NCBI RefSeq assembly: GCF_023028105.1
Contig: NZ_CP095491.1
Span: forward strand, 1,550,001-1,614,000
DNA: 64,000 nt
Source of the DNA: Halosolutus gelatinilyticus
GTDB lineage: Archaea; Halobacteriota; Halobacteria; Halobacteriales; Natrialbaceae
Direction of reading: 5' to 3'
Position 1 is the stretch's first letter. Every line of letters starts with the position of its first letter. The notes under the pieces are model-generated. The model saw nothing but the letters and a program-made list of their open reading frames with translations, searched no databases and was not told the origin of the DNA. The translations under genes and the position numbers were made by a program. Shown here one piece after another: positions 36,619 to 45,742 of this stretch.

Positions 36619-38115
36619 ATGAGCGATACCACACCGACGGAGACCCGGACAACCGACGGAGAATCGATTCCGTTGTCCGATCGGGGTCGCTCGCCAGCGG
36701 GCGAGTCGCGATCGGACGACGCCCCAGCATCACCGCCGGGTCCCCGCGGCCTCCCGGTGATCGGCAACACGCTGTCGTTCGCTCGGGATCCGCTCGACTT
36801 TCTCGACTCGATCGGCGAGTACGGCGATATCGTCGGCTACGAGGCGTTCGGCCGCGATCTCGTCGCCGTCTTCGATCCCGCCGTCGTCGAGGCGGTTCTC
36901 GTCTCCCGGAACGACGAATTTTGGCGCGGCGAGTTCGAAGGGGAGTTCGGCGACCTCATCGGCATCGAGGGCGTGGTCTTCGCGGACGGGGAGTGCTGGC
37001 GACGACAGCGTCGCCTGCTCCAGTCGTCGTTCACGCCGGATCGCGTCCGGTCGTACGCCGCCGACGTGGTCGACGAAACCGCGCAGATGGCCGACGGCTG
37101 GGCGGACGGCGAGGTCGTCGACGTCCGAGAGGCGCTGTCGACGCTCACCCTTCGCGTGCTCACCCGATCGCTGTTCGACGTGGAGATCGGGGGCGAGGAG
37201 CCACGCTCCTCGGGAACGGCGAGCGGCCCACGGCCGCGAGCGGGCGACCGCGCCGATCTGGTTCGGGCGTGGACCGACGCTATGAGACGCTACATCGACG
37301 CCGAACTCTTCGGCGCTCGCGCCGTGCTCCCCGCGTGGCTTCCGAGTCGGACCAAACGCGAGTTCGATCGCGCGACGGCCGACGTGAGCGACCTCGTCGA
37401 CGACCTGGTGGCGGAGCGGCGCCGCTCCGGTGCCGACGGCGACGACCTGCTGTCGATCCTCGCGACCGCCGAGTATCCGGACGGGTCGCGACTCTCCCCC
37501 GAGGAGATCCGCGATCAGCTGCTCACGTTCCTGCTCGCCGGCCACGAGACGACCGCGACCGCGCTCACCTATACGTGGTGGCTTCTCGCCGGCGACGAGG
37601 ACGCGCGGCGCGATCTCGATCGCGACGTCGAGGCCGTCTGCGGCGATCGCGATCCGACGGCTGCGGAGCTCCCCGACCTCTCCGTCGCGGAGGCCGCCTG
37701 TCGCGAAGCGATGCGCCTCTACCCGCCGTTTCCGTTCGTGCACCGCGAACCGCACGCGGCGTGTACGCTCGGCGGCTACCGGATCGAGCCCGGAACGACC
37801 GTTCAACTTGCCATGTCCAGCATTCACCGCGACGATCGCTGGTGGACCGACCCCGGCTCGTTTCGTCCCGAGCGCTGGCTCGACGCCGACGGATCGATCG
37901 CCGACGGCGGTGACCGGCCCGAGTACGCCTACTTCCCGTTCGGCGGCGGACCGCGTCACTGTCTCGGCATGCGTTTCGCAATGACCGAACTGAAGCTGTC
38001 GCTCGCCGCGATGACCCGGCGCGTCGCGTTCGAGCGCGTCACCGAATCGATCGACCCGACGGTCAAGATTTCGCTCGACCCCGGCCCCGTCGAGCTGCGG
38101 GTTCGAAAGCGGTAG
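36619..38115 (+). CDS. Cytochrome P450
   Basis: 498 residues. The first 35 are a disordered T/S/D/P stretch without a membrane anchor, so the enzyme is soluble. Then come PPGPRGLPVIGNTLSF, the C-helix WRRQRRLLQSSF, the I-helix AGHETTATAL (307-316), the K-helix EAMR (ExxR, 363-366), FRPERWLD and the heme-binding loop FGGGPRHCLG with Cys448. The family hydroxylates lipophilic substrates; the substrate here is unknown. The ferredoxin upstream is a plausible electron donor. Confidence 0.95.
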   Translation: MSDTTPTETRTTDGESIPLSDRGRSPAGESRSDDAPASPPGPRGLPVIGNTLSFARDPLDFLDSIGEYGDIVGYEAFGRDLVAVFDPAVVEAVLVSRNDEFWRGEFEGEFGDLIGIEGVVFADGECWRRQRRLLQSSFTPDRVRSYAADVVDETAQMADGWADGEVVDVREALSTLTLRVLTRSLFDVEIGGEEPRSSGTASGPRPRAGDRADLVRAWTDAMRRYIDAELFGARAVLPAWLPSRTKREFDRATADVSDLVDDLVAERRRSGADGDDLLSILATAEYPDGSRLSPEEIRDQLLTFLLAGHETTATALTYTWWLLAGDEDARRDLDRDVEAVCGDRDPTAAELPDLSVAEAACREAMRLYPPFPFVHREPHAACTLGGYRIEPGTTVQLAMSSIHRDDRWWTDPGSFRPERWLDADGSIADGGDRPEYAYFPFGGGPRHCLGMRFAMTELKLSLAAMTRRVAFERVTESIDPTVKISLDPGPVELRVRKR

Positions 38116-38176
38116 CTGGCTCGCCGCGTACTGGATGCAAAAAACGCGGGATCGGTCCGATCGCGACGGTCGGCGC

Positions 38177-39091
38177 TTACGAGATCTTCTCGTACTGTTC
38201 GGAGAGCTTCTCGGCGGCCTCGCCGAGCTGGTTGCGCTCGAACTCGGTGAGGTCCCACTCGACGACCTCCTCGACGCCGTTCGCGCCCAGTTTGACGGGG
38301 ACGCCGAACGCGGTGTCCTCGTGGCCGTACTCGCCGTCGAGTTTGACGCTGCAGGGCAGCACCTCGCCGGTATCGCGGAGGATCGCCTCGACGATGTGGC
38401 CGACGCCGGTCGCCGGACCCCACTCCGTGGCGCCTTTCTTCTCGATGACGTTCATCGCCGAGGTCTGGAGTTCGGAGAGCAGTTCCTCCTTCTCGTCGCC
38501 CGCGAACTCCAGATCCCGACCGTTCACGCGAACCTTCGAGAAGACGGGAACCTGGGCGTCGCCGTGCTCGCCGAGGATGGTCGCCTCGACGTTCTGCACC
38601 GGCGCGTCGTAACGCTGGGAGATGACGTAGCGGAACCGGGCGGAGTCGAGGCGGCCGCCGAAGCCGATCACCTTCTCGCGTGCGCGATCGCCAGCCTCGT
38701 AGAGGTGGCGGTTCAACAGGTCGACCGGGTTCGACGTGGTGACGGTGATGAAGTCGTCGTTGTGCTCCGCGAGCGAGGAACCGATGTCCTCCATGATCGG
38801 CGCGTTGTCGCCCGCGAGGTCGATCCGGGTCTGACCCGGCTGACGCGGAATGCCCGCCGTGATGACGACGACGTCCGATCCGGCGGTGTCCTCGTAGCCG
38901 CCCTGGCGGATCGTCGTGTTCGAGTCGTAGGCCGCGCCGTGGTTCGCGTCGGCGGCCTGTCCGATCGTGTCGTCTTCCTTGTCCGGGATGTCTACGAAGA
39001 CGAGTTCGTCCGCGATATCTCGAAGCGCGATGTTGTAGCCTGCGGCGGCTCCGACCGTTCCGGCCGCGCCGACCACGCTAACTTTCGTCAT
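38177..39091 (-). CDS. mdh: Malate dehydrogenase (LDH-like, haloarchaeal type)
   Basis: 304 residues, the length of the tetrameric haloarchaeal enzyme. It oxidises malate to oxaloacetate with NAD. Motifs: [27 protein letters not shown] (Asp selecting NAD), [15 protein letters not shown] (substrate-loop Arg), [26 protein letters not shown] and [18 protein letters not shown] with catalytic His in GEHGD. The ATG at 39091 has a TTAAAT element 29-34 nt upstream. Confidence 0.96.
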   Translation of the reverse strand: MTKVSVVGAAGTVGAAAGYNIALRDIADELVFVDIPDKEDDTIGQAADANHGAAYDSNTTIRQGGYEDTAGSDVVVITAGIPRQPGQTRIDLAGDNAPIMEDIGSSLAEHNDDFITVTTSNPVDLLNRHLYEAGDRAREKVIGFGGRLDSARFRYVISQRYDAPVQNVEATILGEHGDAQVPVFSKVRVNGRDLEFAGDEKEELLSELQTSAMNVIEKKGATEWGPATGVGHIVEAILRDTGEVLPCSVKLDGEYGHEDTAFGVPVKLGANGVEEVVEWDLTEFERNQLGEAAEKLSEQYEKIS

Positions 39092-39119
39092 ACCACGTGA
39101 ATCTGTACCGTGCCGGGCG

Positions 39120-39125
39120 TTAAAT
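39120..39125 (-). promoter_or_regulatory. TATA-like element of mdh
   Basis: The minus strand reads ATTTAA, 29-34 nt before the ATG at 39091, as expected for a leaderless mRNA. Confidence 0.5.
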
Positions 39126-39283
39126 CCGTCGAATTCGGTACGCTTGCGCGAGAATGACGATAGATGATACGTCGATTGTCGAATCGTTTTCCTCGTCCTC
39201 TCGAATCGGTTCGCTCGATCGACGCGACCAAACGCGTTCGACGGACCGAACCGATCAAGGGGATTCGACGCGCCGCCTCGACC

Positions 39284-39742
39284 ATGAGCCTTCGCGTCAG
39301 CGTCGTCGGCGGCGGGATGATCACGGACGAGGAAACCGACCTCGCGGCCGCGATCGGCCGCGAACTCGGCGCACGCGGCCACGCGGTCGTCTGCGGCGGC
39401 CGCGGCGGGACGATGGCGGCGGTCTGTCGCGGAGCGAAAGCCGAAGGTGGAACGACGATTGGCATCCTCCCCGACGAATCCCGCGACGAGGCCAACGACT
39501 ACGTTGACACGGCGATCGCGACCGGCCTCGGTCACGCCAGGAACGCGCTGGTGCCGATGAACGGCGACGCGGTCATCGCGCTGGCCGGCGGTCACGGCAC
39601 GCTCACCGAGATCGGGTTCGCGGGGATCTACGATCGGCCGATCGTCGGCCTCGGTACCCACGAAGTTCCCGGCGTGGATACCGTCGAGACACCCGCGGAA
39701 GCGGTCGACGCGGTCGAGGCGGCGATCGATCGCGGGGAGTGA
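39284..39742 (+). CDS. TIGR00725-family (LOG/MoCo-carrier-like) protein
   Basis: 152 residues with a Rossmann-like fold of the lysine-decarboxylase-like/LOG superfamily: [65 protein letters not shown], and [19 protein letters not shown], which carries the GGxGTxxE motif. Relatives hydrolyse cytokinin-type ribotides or bind molybdenum cofactor; the activity here is unassigned. The start is chosen at the first Met of the conserved strand. Confidence 0.88.
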   Translation: MSLRVSVVGGGMITDEETDLAAAIGRELGARGHAVVCGGRGGTMAAVCRGAKAEGGTTIGILPDESRDEANDYVDTAIATGLGHARNALVPMNGDAVIALAGGHGTLTEIGFAGIYDRPIVGLGTHEVPGVDTVETPAEAVDAVEAAIDRGE

Positions 39743-39808
39743 CGGACGCGAGGGCGCTCGAAGCCTCGGATCGACACCGCTTTTTCGCTTCGAACCCCTG
39801 CCTGGGGC

Positions 39809-40240
39809 ATGAGCGAGCGCCACGACGGGACCGATCCGTACATACTCAGGGAGGGGCTCCCTGACCCCGAGACGTTCGCCGCGCTGCGCGACGCCGCCGG
39901 GATGACGGCCCGATCGCCCGAGGGCGTCGAACGCGGTCTCCCCAACTCGCTGTACGGTGCGATCGCGGTCTACGAACCCGCCGACGAGGTCGTCGGCATG
40001 GGTCGGATCGTCGGCGACGATGGAATGGTCTATCAGATCTCGGATATGGCGGTCCATCCGGACCACCAGGGACGGGGCCTCGGCACGCGAATCATGGAGC
40101 TCCTCAAGTCGCACATCGAGGAGACGGCGCCGCCGGGGGCGTACGTCAATCTCATGGCCGACGTCGACGACTTCTACGAGCGGTTTGGCTACGAGGAAAC
40201 CCGACCCGCTTCGAAGGGGATGTACCGTCGAACCGAGTGA
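39809..40240 (+). CDS. GNAT-family N-acetyltransferase
   Basis: 143 residues. The acetyl-CoA-binding motif A is clear: [29 protein letters not shown] (Q/RxxGxG/A = QGRGLG), followed by [23 protein letters not shown], the usual GNAT closing strands. The substrate is unknown. Confidence 0.9.
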   Translation: MSERHDGTDPYILREGLPDPETFAALRDAAGMTARSPEGVERGLPNSLYGAIAVYEPADEVVGMGRIVGDDGMVYQISDMAVHPDHQGRGLGTRIMELLKSHIEETAPPGAYVNLMADVDDFYERFGYEETRPASKGMYRRTE

Positions 40241-40371
40241 GCCGCGGCGATCGGCGTTCGGACCGGGCGTCCGATCGCTCGCCGGCACCGATCGTTCGCG
40301 GACTCCGATCGGCCCTCGGCGCCACCGTCTAATTCGTAGCTTTTTCGATAATCCGTCACCTCTAGGCGGAC

Positions 40372-41121
40372 ATGAGCGACTTCGACAAGGAAGCCGAGCG
40401 CGAGAAGCTTCGGAAGAAGTACGAGCGCGACAAGGCCGATCGGGAGGCCACCCAGCGGATGAGCGACCTCCTGCTGAAGGGCGCCACGATGACCAACATG
40501 CACTGTGGCACCTGCGGCGACCCGCTCTTCCAGGAGAACGAGACGACGTTCTGTCCCAGCTGTCACGGCACCGCCGAGGCAGTCGAGGGGACGGACCTCG
40601 AAGCCCGGCCGGCCGAGGGATCGATCGACGAAGACACGCCGAGCGACGACGCCGCGGCCGAGGACGCTGCCGACGGAGACAGGACGGCTGCCGAGGCTGA
40701 CGCTCGCGCCGACGAGTCCACGACCGACGATCGATCCGAGACGCCGACGCAGGCGGGTTCGTCCCTGTCGTCGGAATCGGTATCCGAACCCGATTCGGAC
40801 GCACGAACGGGTGCGGGCGACCCCGACGAGGACTCGATCGCGAGTTCGTCCCGAACGGTTCCCGATCGGGAACCCGAGACGTCGACGGATCGGCGCGATT
40901 CGGCGGTTCGATCGCGTACGAGCGCGATCGACGAGCCGTCGCGACCATCGACCTCGACGGCCCGATCGCGGAACGCCGACCTTGACGGCGCCCGCAAGTC
41001 GCTCGTCGCGGCCCTGGAGAAGTTCGCGGCCGAGGCGGCCGAGACCGACGATCCGCGGTACGCGAAGGAGTGCCTCGAAGCGGCCCGGGAGGCCGGCGAG
41101 GCGCTGTTGACGCTTCGGTAA
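40372..41121 (+). CDS. Autoantigen p27 (SSSCA1/ZNRD2)-type zinc-ribbon protein
   Basis: 249 residues. The N-terminal 65 residues match the archaeal/eukaryotic SSSCA1 family: [39 protein letters not shown], then a ribbon [10 protein letters not shown]...FCPSCHG with two C-x2-C pairs. The middle 120 residues are acidic and disordered (D/E/S/T/R). A C-terminal helical piece ([40 protein letters not shown]) follows. The role is not established. Confidence 0.85.
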   Translation: MSDFDKEAEREKLRKKYERDKADREATQRMSDLLLKGATMTNMHCGTCGDPLFQENETTFCPSCHGTAEAVEGTDLEARPAEGSIDEDTPSDDAAAEDAADGDRTAAEADARADESTTDDRSETPTQAGSSLSSESVSEPDSDARTGAGDPDEDSIASSSRTVPDREPETSTDRRDSAVRSRTSAIDEPSRPSTSTARSRNADLDGARKSLVAALEKFAAEAAETDDPRYAKECLEAAREAGEALLTLR

Positions 41122-41183
41122 TCTCCGGTCCGCATCGGATCGCCGGCGCCGGGATCGCGACGCGTTTCTTCTCCCGCTAAGTG

Positions 41184-41197
41184 TATAGATATAAATA
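41184..41197 (+). promoter_or_regulatory. TATA region of the PAP2 gene
   Basis: TATAGATATAAATA is one of the longest AT runs in the window. The ATG is at 41239, so a leader of 15-25 nt with GGGAG (41228-41232) as a Shine-Dalgarno-like site is expected, unlike the leaderless neighbours. Confidence 0.6.
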
Positions 41198-41238
41198 CGA
41201 ACCTGCTGGAGTATCTAGGAAAACCTGGGAGAGAACGA

Positions 41239-42096
41239 ATGCCTCTGCTAACCATGGTCGCCCTGACGGCCCTCGCCGTCCTCGCCAGCGTGACGATGAC
41301 GTGCGCCCTCTGTATCGATCGGCGTCAGCTCCGCCGAACCGTCGACGAGAGCGGTCGTCGACTCCGGGATGCCGCACCCTACCTCGGCCTCGCGGCGCTG
41401 ATCTTCCTGACGAAACGCGCGACCCACGGGTACAGCGTCCGGATTTCGCGGGCGATCGACTGGAACATCACGGACGAACTCTACGCCGCCGAAGGCGAGT
41501 TCGTCGCCACGCTGCAGGCGATCGTCCCGGAGGCGACGCTGGGATTCTTCTCGGTCATGTACATGTTCGGGTTTCCGTTCCTGCTGGTGGCGGCCCCGAT
41601 ACTCTACTTCGCGTTACCGTCCCAGCGGCATCTGAAAGCGCTGCTCGTCGCGTACGTGGGCAACTATTTCATCGGCGCGATCTGTTACACGCTGTTTATC
41701 GCGTACGGGCCCCGCAACCACCTGTCCACCGTCGACGGGTTGATGTACCGGGTCTACCCGCAGACCCAGGACATGACGGCGGCGATCTCGTCGAACACGG
41801 ACGTGTTCCCCTCGCTGCACACGTCGCTGGCGATCGTCGTCCTGCTGTTCGCGTGGCGGTCGCGCCGGGCGTACCCCCTGTGGTTCCCGATCGCCTCGGT
41901 GGTGAGTTTCGCCGTCGTCTTCTCGACGATGTACCTCGGCATCCACTGGGCGTTCGACGTCGTGGCGGGGATCGCGCTCGGCGTCGGAACCGTCTTCGCG
42001 GCCGAGCGAATCGTCGCCCGCGTCGAGGGTGACACCGATCGGGGTCCCGCCCGCGACGAGCGCGGCGACGGCATCTCCTCCGACGTCGGCGACTGA
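41239..42096 (+). CDS. PAP2-superfamily membrane phosphatase/phosphotransferase
   Basis: 285 residues with about six membrane helices. PAP2 motif C2 is FPSLHTSLAI (PSxH) and C3 is STMYLGIHWAFDVVAGI (SxxxGxHxxxD). A textbook C1 motif (KxxxxxxRP) is not obvious; GPRNHLSTVDG may replace it, as in the inositol-phosphorylceramide-synthase-like branch. It should dephosphorylate or transfer from a lipid phosphate. The C-terminal tail is acidic. Confidence 0.87.
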   Translation: MPLLTMVALTALAVLASVTMTCALCIDRRQLRRTVDESGRRLRDAAPYLGLAALIFLTKRATHGYSVRISRAIDWNITDELYAAEGEFVATLQAIVPEATLGFFSVMYMFGFPFLLVAAPILYFALPSQRHLKALLVAYVGNYFIGAICYTLFIAYGPRNHLSTVDGLMYRVYPQTQDMTAAISSNTDVFPSLHTSLAIVVLLFAWRSRRAYPLWFPIASVVSFAVVFSTMYLGIHWAFDVVAGIALGVGTVFAAERIVARVEGDTDRGPARDERGDGISSDVGD

Positions 42097-42120
42097 GCGT
42101 CGCCGCGAAACCGGTCGTCG

Positions 42121-44598
42121 CTAGCCGATGTACTCGCTACCGATCACGTCGCGAATCCGCTCGGCGGTCACCTGCCCGACGCCGTCAGCCTCCTGTAGCT
42201 CCCCTTCGGTCGCGATCATCACCGCCTCGACGGTGCCGAACTCTTCGAGCAGCGATCGCGCCGTCACGGGACCGATCTCGGCGATCGAGGAGACGACGTA
42301 CTCCTGCTGTTCGGCCAGCGTCTTCGACTGCTTCTCGCCGTGGACCGACACCTCCCGATCGCTCAACTCCTGTTCGCGGCCGGCGATCACCGCGAGCAGT
42401 TCGGTGGTGTCCGCCTCGTCCTCGGTTCGGAGGAGGCTCGCGCCGAAGTCGACCGCCAGGCTCGACAGCGCCCCGCGTACCGCGTTCGGGTGGACGTCCC
42501 GCTGTTCGTACAGCCCGTCGCCCTCGACGACCACGATCGGCCGCGAGTAGTGCCGTGCCATCGCGCCGACCTGCTCGAAGATCGATCGGTCGCTCCCGAC
42601 GAGCGAGTCGACGAAGTCCGCGACAGACTTGCGCTCGACGACGACCCGATCGGAGCAGACGTAGTCGCCCACGTCCAGCGTCTCGAGGCGAACCTCGATC
42701 TCCTCGCGACGCGAGAGGTCGCGAGCGATGTTGGCGTCCATCTCGCGCTGGTCGGCGACGATCTCGACCGCATCGCCCTCGGCGTGCGGGACGGGCGTCT
42801 CGACGTCCCCGTCATCCTCGACAGCTTCGCCGTCCTGGTCCGCTCCGTCGTTCGGTCCGCCGTCCACGTCGGTACCCGATTCCGAGTGAGAACTTCCGAA
42901 CTCCTGCAACCCGGGTTGATTCGAAACCCCCTCGTTTCCGCTGGAATACTCGTTTCCGTCGTGCGATTTCCCACCGTTGCTCTCTACTTCCGCTCCGGTA
43001 TCGAACGCGGCGAGCGACTGCTGGGCGGCGTCGAGTTCCTGCTCGATCTCGTCGGCCATCCCCTTCAGTTCGCGCAGTTCCGACTCCATCTCCTTCTCGC
43101 GGCGGCGGGAGATCCAGAAGTACGCCTCGTCGCGGGTGTCCTCGGCCATGAGGACGACGACGCGACCCTCGGACTGGCGGCCCGTCCGACCCTTGCGCTG
43201 GATCGATCGGATCGCTGTCGGAACGGGTTCGTAGAACAGGACGAGGTCGACCTCCGGCACGTCCAGGCCCTCCTCGGCGACGGACGTCGAGACGAGGACC
43301 TCGAACTCGCCGGCCCGGAAGTCGTCGAGCACTTCCTGTTGTTGCTTCTGGGTCATCCCGTCGGAGCCCTCGCGATCGCCCTGGCCGACGAACCGTTTCG
43401 CGTCGAAGCTCTCCGAGAGGAAGTCCGTCAGCGCCTCCGCCGTGTCGCGGGACTCGGTGAAGACGATGACGCGATCGCCGCCGTCGAGGCCCAGGGTCTC
43501 GGCGAGGAGCATCCGCGCCTTGCGGTACTTCGGGTGCAACTCGTCGAAGTTCTCGGCGTTTCGCATGGCCTCGCGAACCCGCGGGTCGGAGACCATTCGC
43601 TGGCTGGCCTTCGAGGCGCCGGACGATCGGGCCTGGTTGCGCTGGCGATCGAAGTACCGTCGCAGCGCCTCGACGCTCTGCGTTTCGACGAGGGTGACGG
43701 CCTGGCGGAGCTTCATCACCTCCGCGTGGACGGACATCCCCTTGAACCCCTCCGACTGGTCGTTGTTGATCAGTTGCTGGAGTTCCGCGCGCATCCGGTT
43801 CAAGTCCTTCTGGGACTGGTCGGGCTGAGTCGATTTGGCCACTCCGAGCTCTTTTAGCTTCTCCAGGCGGTCTTTGATCACCTCGTTCAGCGCGTCCCGG
43901 ATCTCCAGCACCTCGTCGGGGAGGTCGATGCGCTCCCACTCGACGTCGGTGTCGTGAGTGAACTCCGAGACGTCGGCGTCCTCCTCGGTCATCACCTCGA
44001 CTTCCTGGAGGCCGAGGTTTTCACAGACTTCGAGGATCGCCTCCTCGTCGCCGCCGGGGGAGGCCGACATGCCCGTCACGAGCGGCTCGCGGGCGTCGGC
44101 GTGGTAGCGCTCGGCGATGTAGTTGTACGCGTAGTCGCCGGTCGCTCGGTGACACTCGTCGAACGTGACGTGCGTGACGTCGGCCAGCGAGAGCCGGCTC
44201 CCCACCAGATCGTTCTCGATCACCTGCGGCGTGGCCATCACGACCGTCGCCTCGTCCCACAGTTCGGCCCGATCGTCCGGGCTGACGTCGCCCGTGAAGA
44301 CGACGATCTCCTCGTCCGAGATCTGCAACGCTTCGCGGTAGAAGTCCGCGTGCTGCTGGACGAGCGGCTTCGTGGGGGCGAGCATCAGCGACTTCCCGCC
44401 GACCTCGTCGAGGCGCCGCGCCGTCACGAGCAGGCTCACGGTCGTCTTCCCCAACCCCGTCGGAAGACAGACGAGCGTGTGGTGGTTCGCGGCCGTTCCG
44501 GCGAGTTTCAACTGGTAGAGTCGGCGCTCGAGGAAGTCGGGTGCGAGCAGCGGATGCTCGATCGTCGGCTGGCTCCCGTCCTCGTCCGTCGCTGCCAT
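42121..44598 (-). CDS. hef: Hef helicase-nuclease
   Basis: 825 residues, the archaeal XPF/FANCM-like protein that processes stalled forks. Helicase half: HHTLVCLPTGLGKTT (Walker A), VTFDECHRATGDYAY (DECH box), MSASPGG, DRVIVFTESRDTAEALTDF, VLVSTSVAEEGLDVPEVDLV and QRKGRTGRQ. A D/G/S-rich linker (about 535-610) follows. Nuclease half: LDVGDYVCSDRVVVERKSVADFVDSLVG with the ERKxxxD motif, then tandem HhH (EIGPVTARSLLEEFGTVEAV and ADGVGQVTAERIRDVI). All parts are intact. Confidence 0.96.
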   Translation of the reverse strand: MAATDEDGSQPTIEHPLLAPDFLERRLYQLKLAGTAANHHTLVCLPTGLGKTTVSLLVTARRLDEVGGKSLMLAPTKPLVQQHADFYREALQISDEEIVVFTGDVSPDDRAELWDEATVVMATPQVIENDLVGSRLSLADVTHVTFDECHRATGDYAYNYIAERYHADAREPLVTGMSASPGGDEEAILEVCENLGLQEVEVMTEEDADVSEFTHDTDVEWERIDLPDEVLEIRDALNEVIKDRLEKLKELGVAKSTQPDQSQKDLNRMRAELQQLINNDQSEGFKGMSVHAEVMKLRQAVTLVETQSVEALRRYFDRQRNQARSSGASKASQRMVSDPRVREAMRNAENFDELHPKYRKARMLLAETLGLDGGDRVIVFTESRDTAEALTDFLSESFDAKRFVGQGDREGSDGMTQKQQQEVLDDFRAGEFEVLVSTSVAEEGLDVPEVDLVLFYEPVPTAIRSIQRKGRTGRQSEGRVVVLMAEDTRDEAYFWISRRREKEMESELRELKGMADEIEQELDAAQQSLAAFDTGAEVESNGGKSHDGNEYSSGNEGVSNQPGLQEFGSSHSESGTDVDGGPNDGADQDGEAVEDDGDVETPVPHAEGDAVEIVADQREMDANIARDLSRREEIEVRLETLDVGDYVCSDRVVVERKSVADFVDSLVGSDRSIFEQVGAMARHYSRPIVVVEGDGLYEQRDVHPNAVRGALSSLAVDFGASLLRTEDEADTTELLAVIAGREQELSDREVSVHGEKQSKTLAEQQEYVVSSIAEIGPVTARSLLEEFGTVEAVMIATEGELQEADGVGQVTAERIRDVIGSEYIG

Positions 44599-44712
44599 TG
44601 CGGCAGGGTTCGAGAGCGCTCGGAATAAGGGTTCCCGTACCGCGGTGAAAGTACTATCACGATCGGTGACGGATCGGAGCGGCGGCCCCGCGAACGACCG
44701 CCGATCGCCGTA

Positions 44713-45140
44713 TTACCAGTCGCTGTACTCCGACAGCAGGGCCACTCGTTCCGATCGACCCAACCGCTCGTACGCCCGCGTTTCGTAGTCGAGCGAGAGG
44801 ACAGGAATACCAACCCCGTCGACGACCGTTCGGTGGTCGGTCACGTCGATCGGTTCCTCCCACGTGCCGTCGTTCCGGCGCTTCTGGAGCGCGCCCATGA
44901 TCTCGACCCGAACGCCGTCGAGATCGAGCGCCCCGAAGTGCGATCGGATCGCCGCCGACTCCGAGAACGAGACCGGTCGACGACCCGCTCCGAAAACGCG
45001 GCTTCGATCGCATACGCGCCCTCTTCGGTCGCCTGGCCGTCGATATCGTTCGGCGTCAGCGGAACGCCCTGGAGCGCGAAACTCGTGCTTCCGGTGAGCG
45101 CCCACGTCGCGTCGCAGTCGTCGTTCGCGTCGACGATCGT
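44713..45140 (-). pseudogene. Broken minimal nucleotidyltransferase gene (5' end lost, one-base frameshift)
   Basis: Two reading frames on the minus strand join into one protein. Upstream, from about 45137 to 44976: IVDANDDCDATWALTGSTSF, ALQGVPLTPNDID and AYAIEAAFSERVVD, carrying the GS...DxD core of a minimal nucleotidyltransferase. Downstream, from 44976 to the TAA at 44713: PVSFSESAAIRSHFGALDLDG, VRVEIMGALQKRRNDGTWEEP and VPVLSLDYETRAYERLGR-like text. The switch is explained by loss of one C (GACCCGG to GACCGG, near 44973-44976). No start codon exists upstream: the text becomes the antisense of a permease fragment. It is probably dead. Confidence 0.72.
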
Positions 45141-45143
45141 CGA
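45130..45143. repeat. 14-bp perfect palindrome at the junction of the two broken genes
   Basis: TCGACGATCGTCGA equals its own reverse complement. Homology to the nucleotidyltransferase ends and homology to the permease begins within it, so it marks the deletion joint. Confidence 0.6.
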
Positions 45144-45741
45144 GCGGCGAACGAGCGGTGCGCTCACCGTCGTCCTCGGGTTGCCGCTCTCCCGGCGCGA
45201 GGTCGTCCTCGGAACGTTCCTCGGCCGGAGCATCATCATTTCGACGGCGGTCGTCGCCTCGATGCTCGTCGCCGTGCCGGTCGGCCTGGTGCTGGGCGTG
45301 ACGGTCGACCCGACCAGACTCGTCGGTGTCGCGATAGTGCTTGCCCTGTTCGGCGTTACCTGTACCGCCCTCGCCGTCGCCATCTCGGCCGTCGTTCGAA
45401 CGACGACGCGGGCGACGGTCGCCGCGTTCGGGGTCTTCGTTCTCTGTTACTTCCAGCTGTGGGATTCGATCCCGCAGACCGCCCTGTACGTCCGGCACGG
45501 CTTTTCGTTCCCCGAGACGACGCCGGAGTGGGTACCGTTCGTGTCGGCGCTGAATCCGGTCGCCGCCTACACGCACCTGCTCTCGGGGCTGTTCCCCGAC
45601 CTCAACCCGGCGACGTTCGTCAGTCCGCCGTCAGAGCCGGCGGTCTATCAGGAACCGGCGTTCGCACTCGTCGTGCTCGGCGGGTGGATCGCCGCCGCGA
45701 TGGGGGTCGGTTACTGGCGGTTCCGGGCGACCGACCTCTAG
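45142..45741 (+). pseudogene. 5'-truncated ABC-2 type permease fragment
   Basis: About 200 codons: ERRTSGALTVVLGLPLSRREVVLGTFLGRS is the cytoplasmic loop that follows the second helix in NosY-like ABC-2 permeases. It is followed by four to five intact helices (IIISTAVVASMLVAVPVGLVLGV; IVLALFGVTCTALAVAISAVV; TVAAFGVFVLCYFQLW; FALVVLGGWIAAAMGVGYWRF) and a normal ending. The N-terminal 80-90 residues with the first helices are missing; the in-frame text upstream is the antisense of the nucleotidyltransferase fragment. No partner ATPase gene is near. It is likely a remnant. Confidence 0.7.
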
Positions 45742-45742
45742 C

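Noticed and set aside
38177-40948. A 923-codon open frame containing mdh
   Set aside because: Only the last 304 codons are protein-like; the rest mirrors the genes on the plus strand. High GC makes such long shadow frames common.
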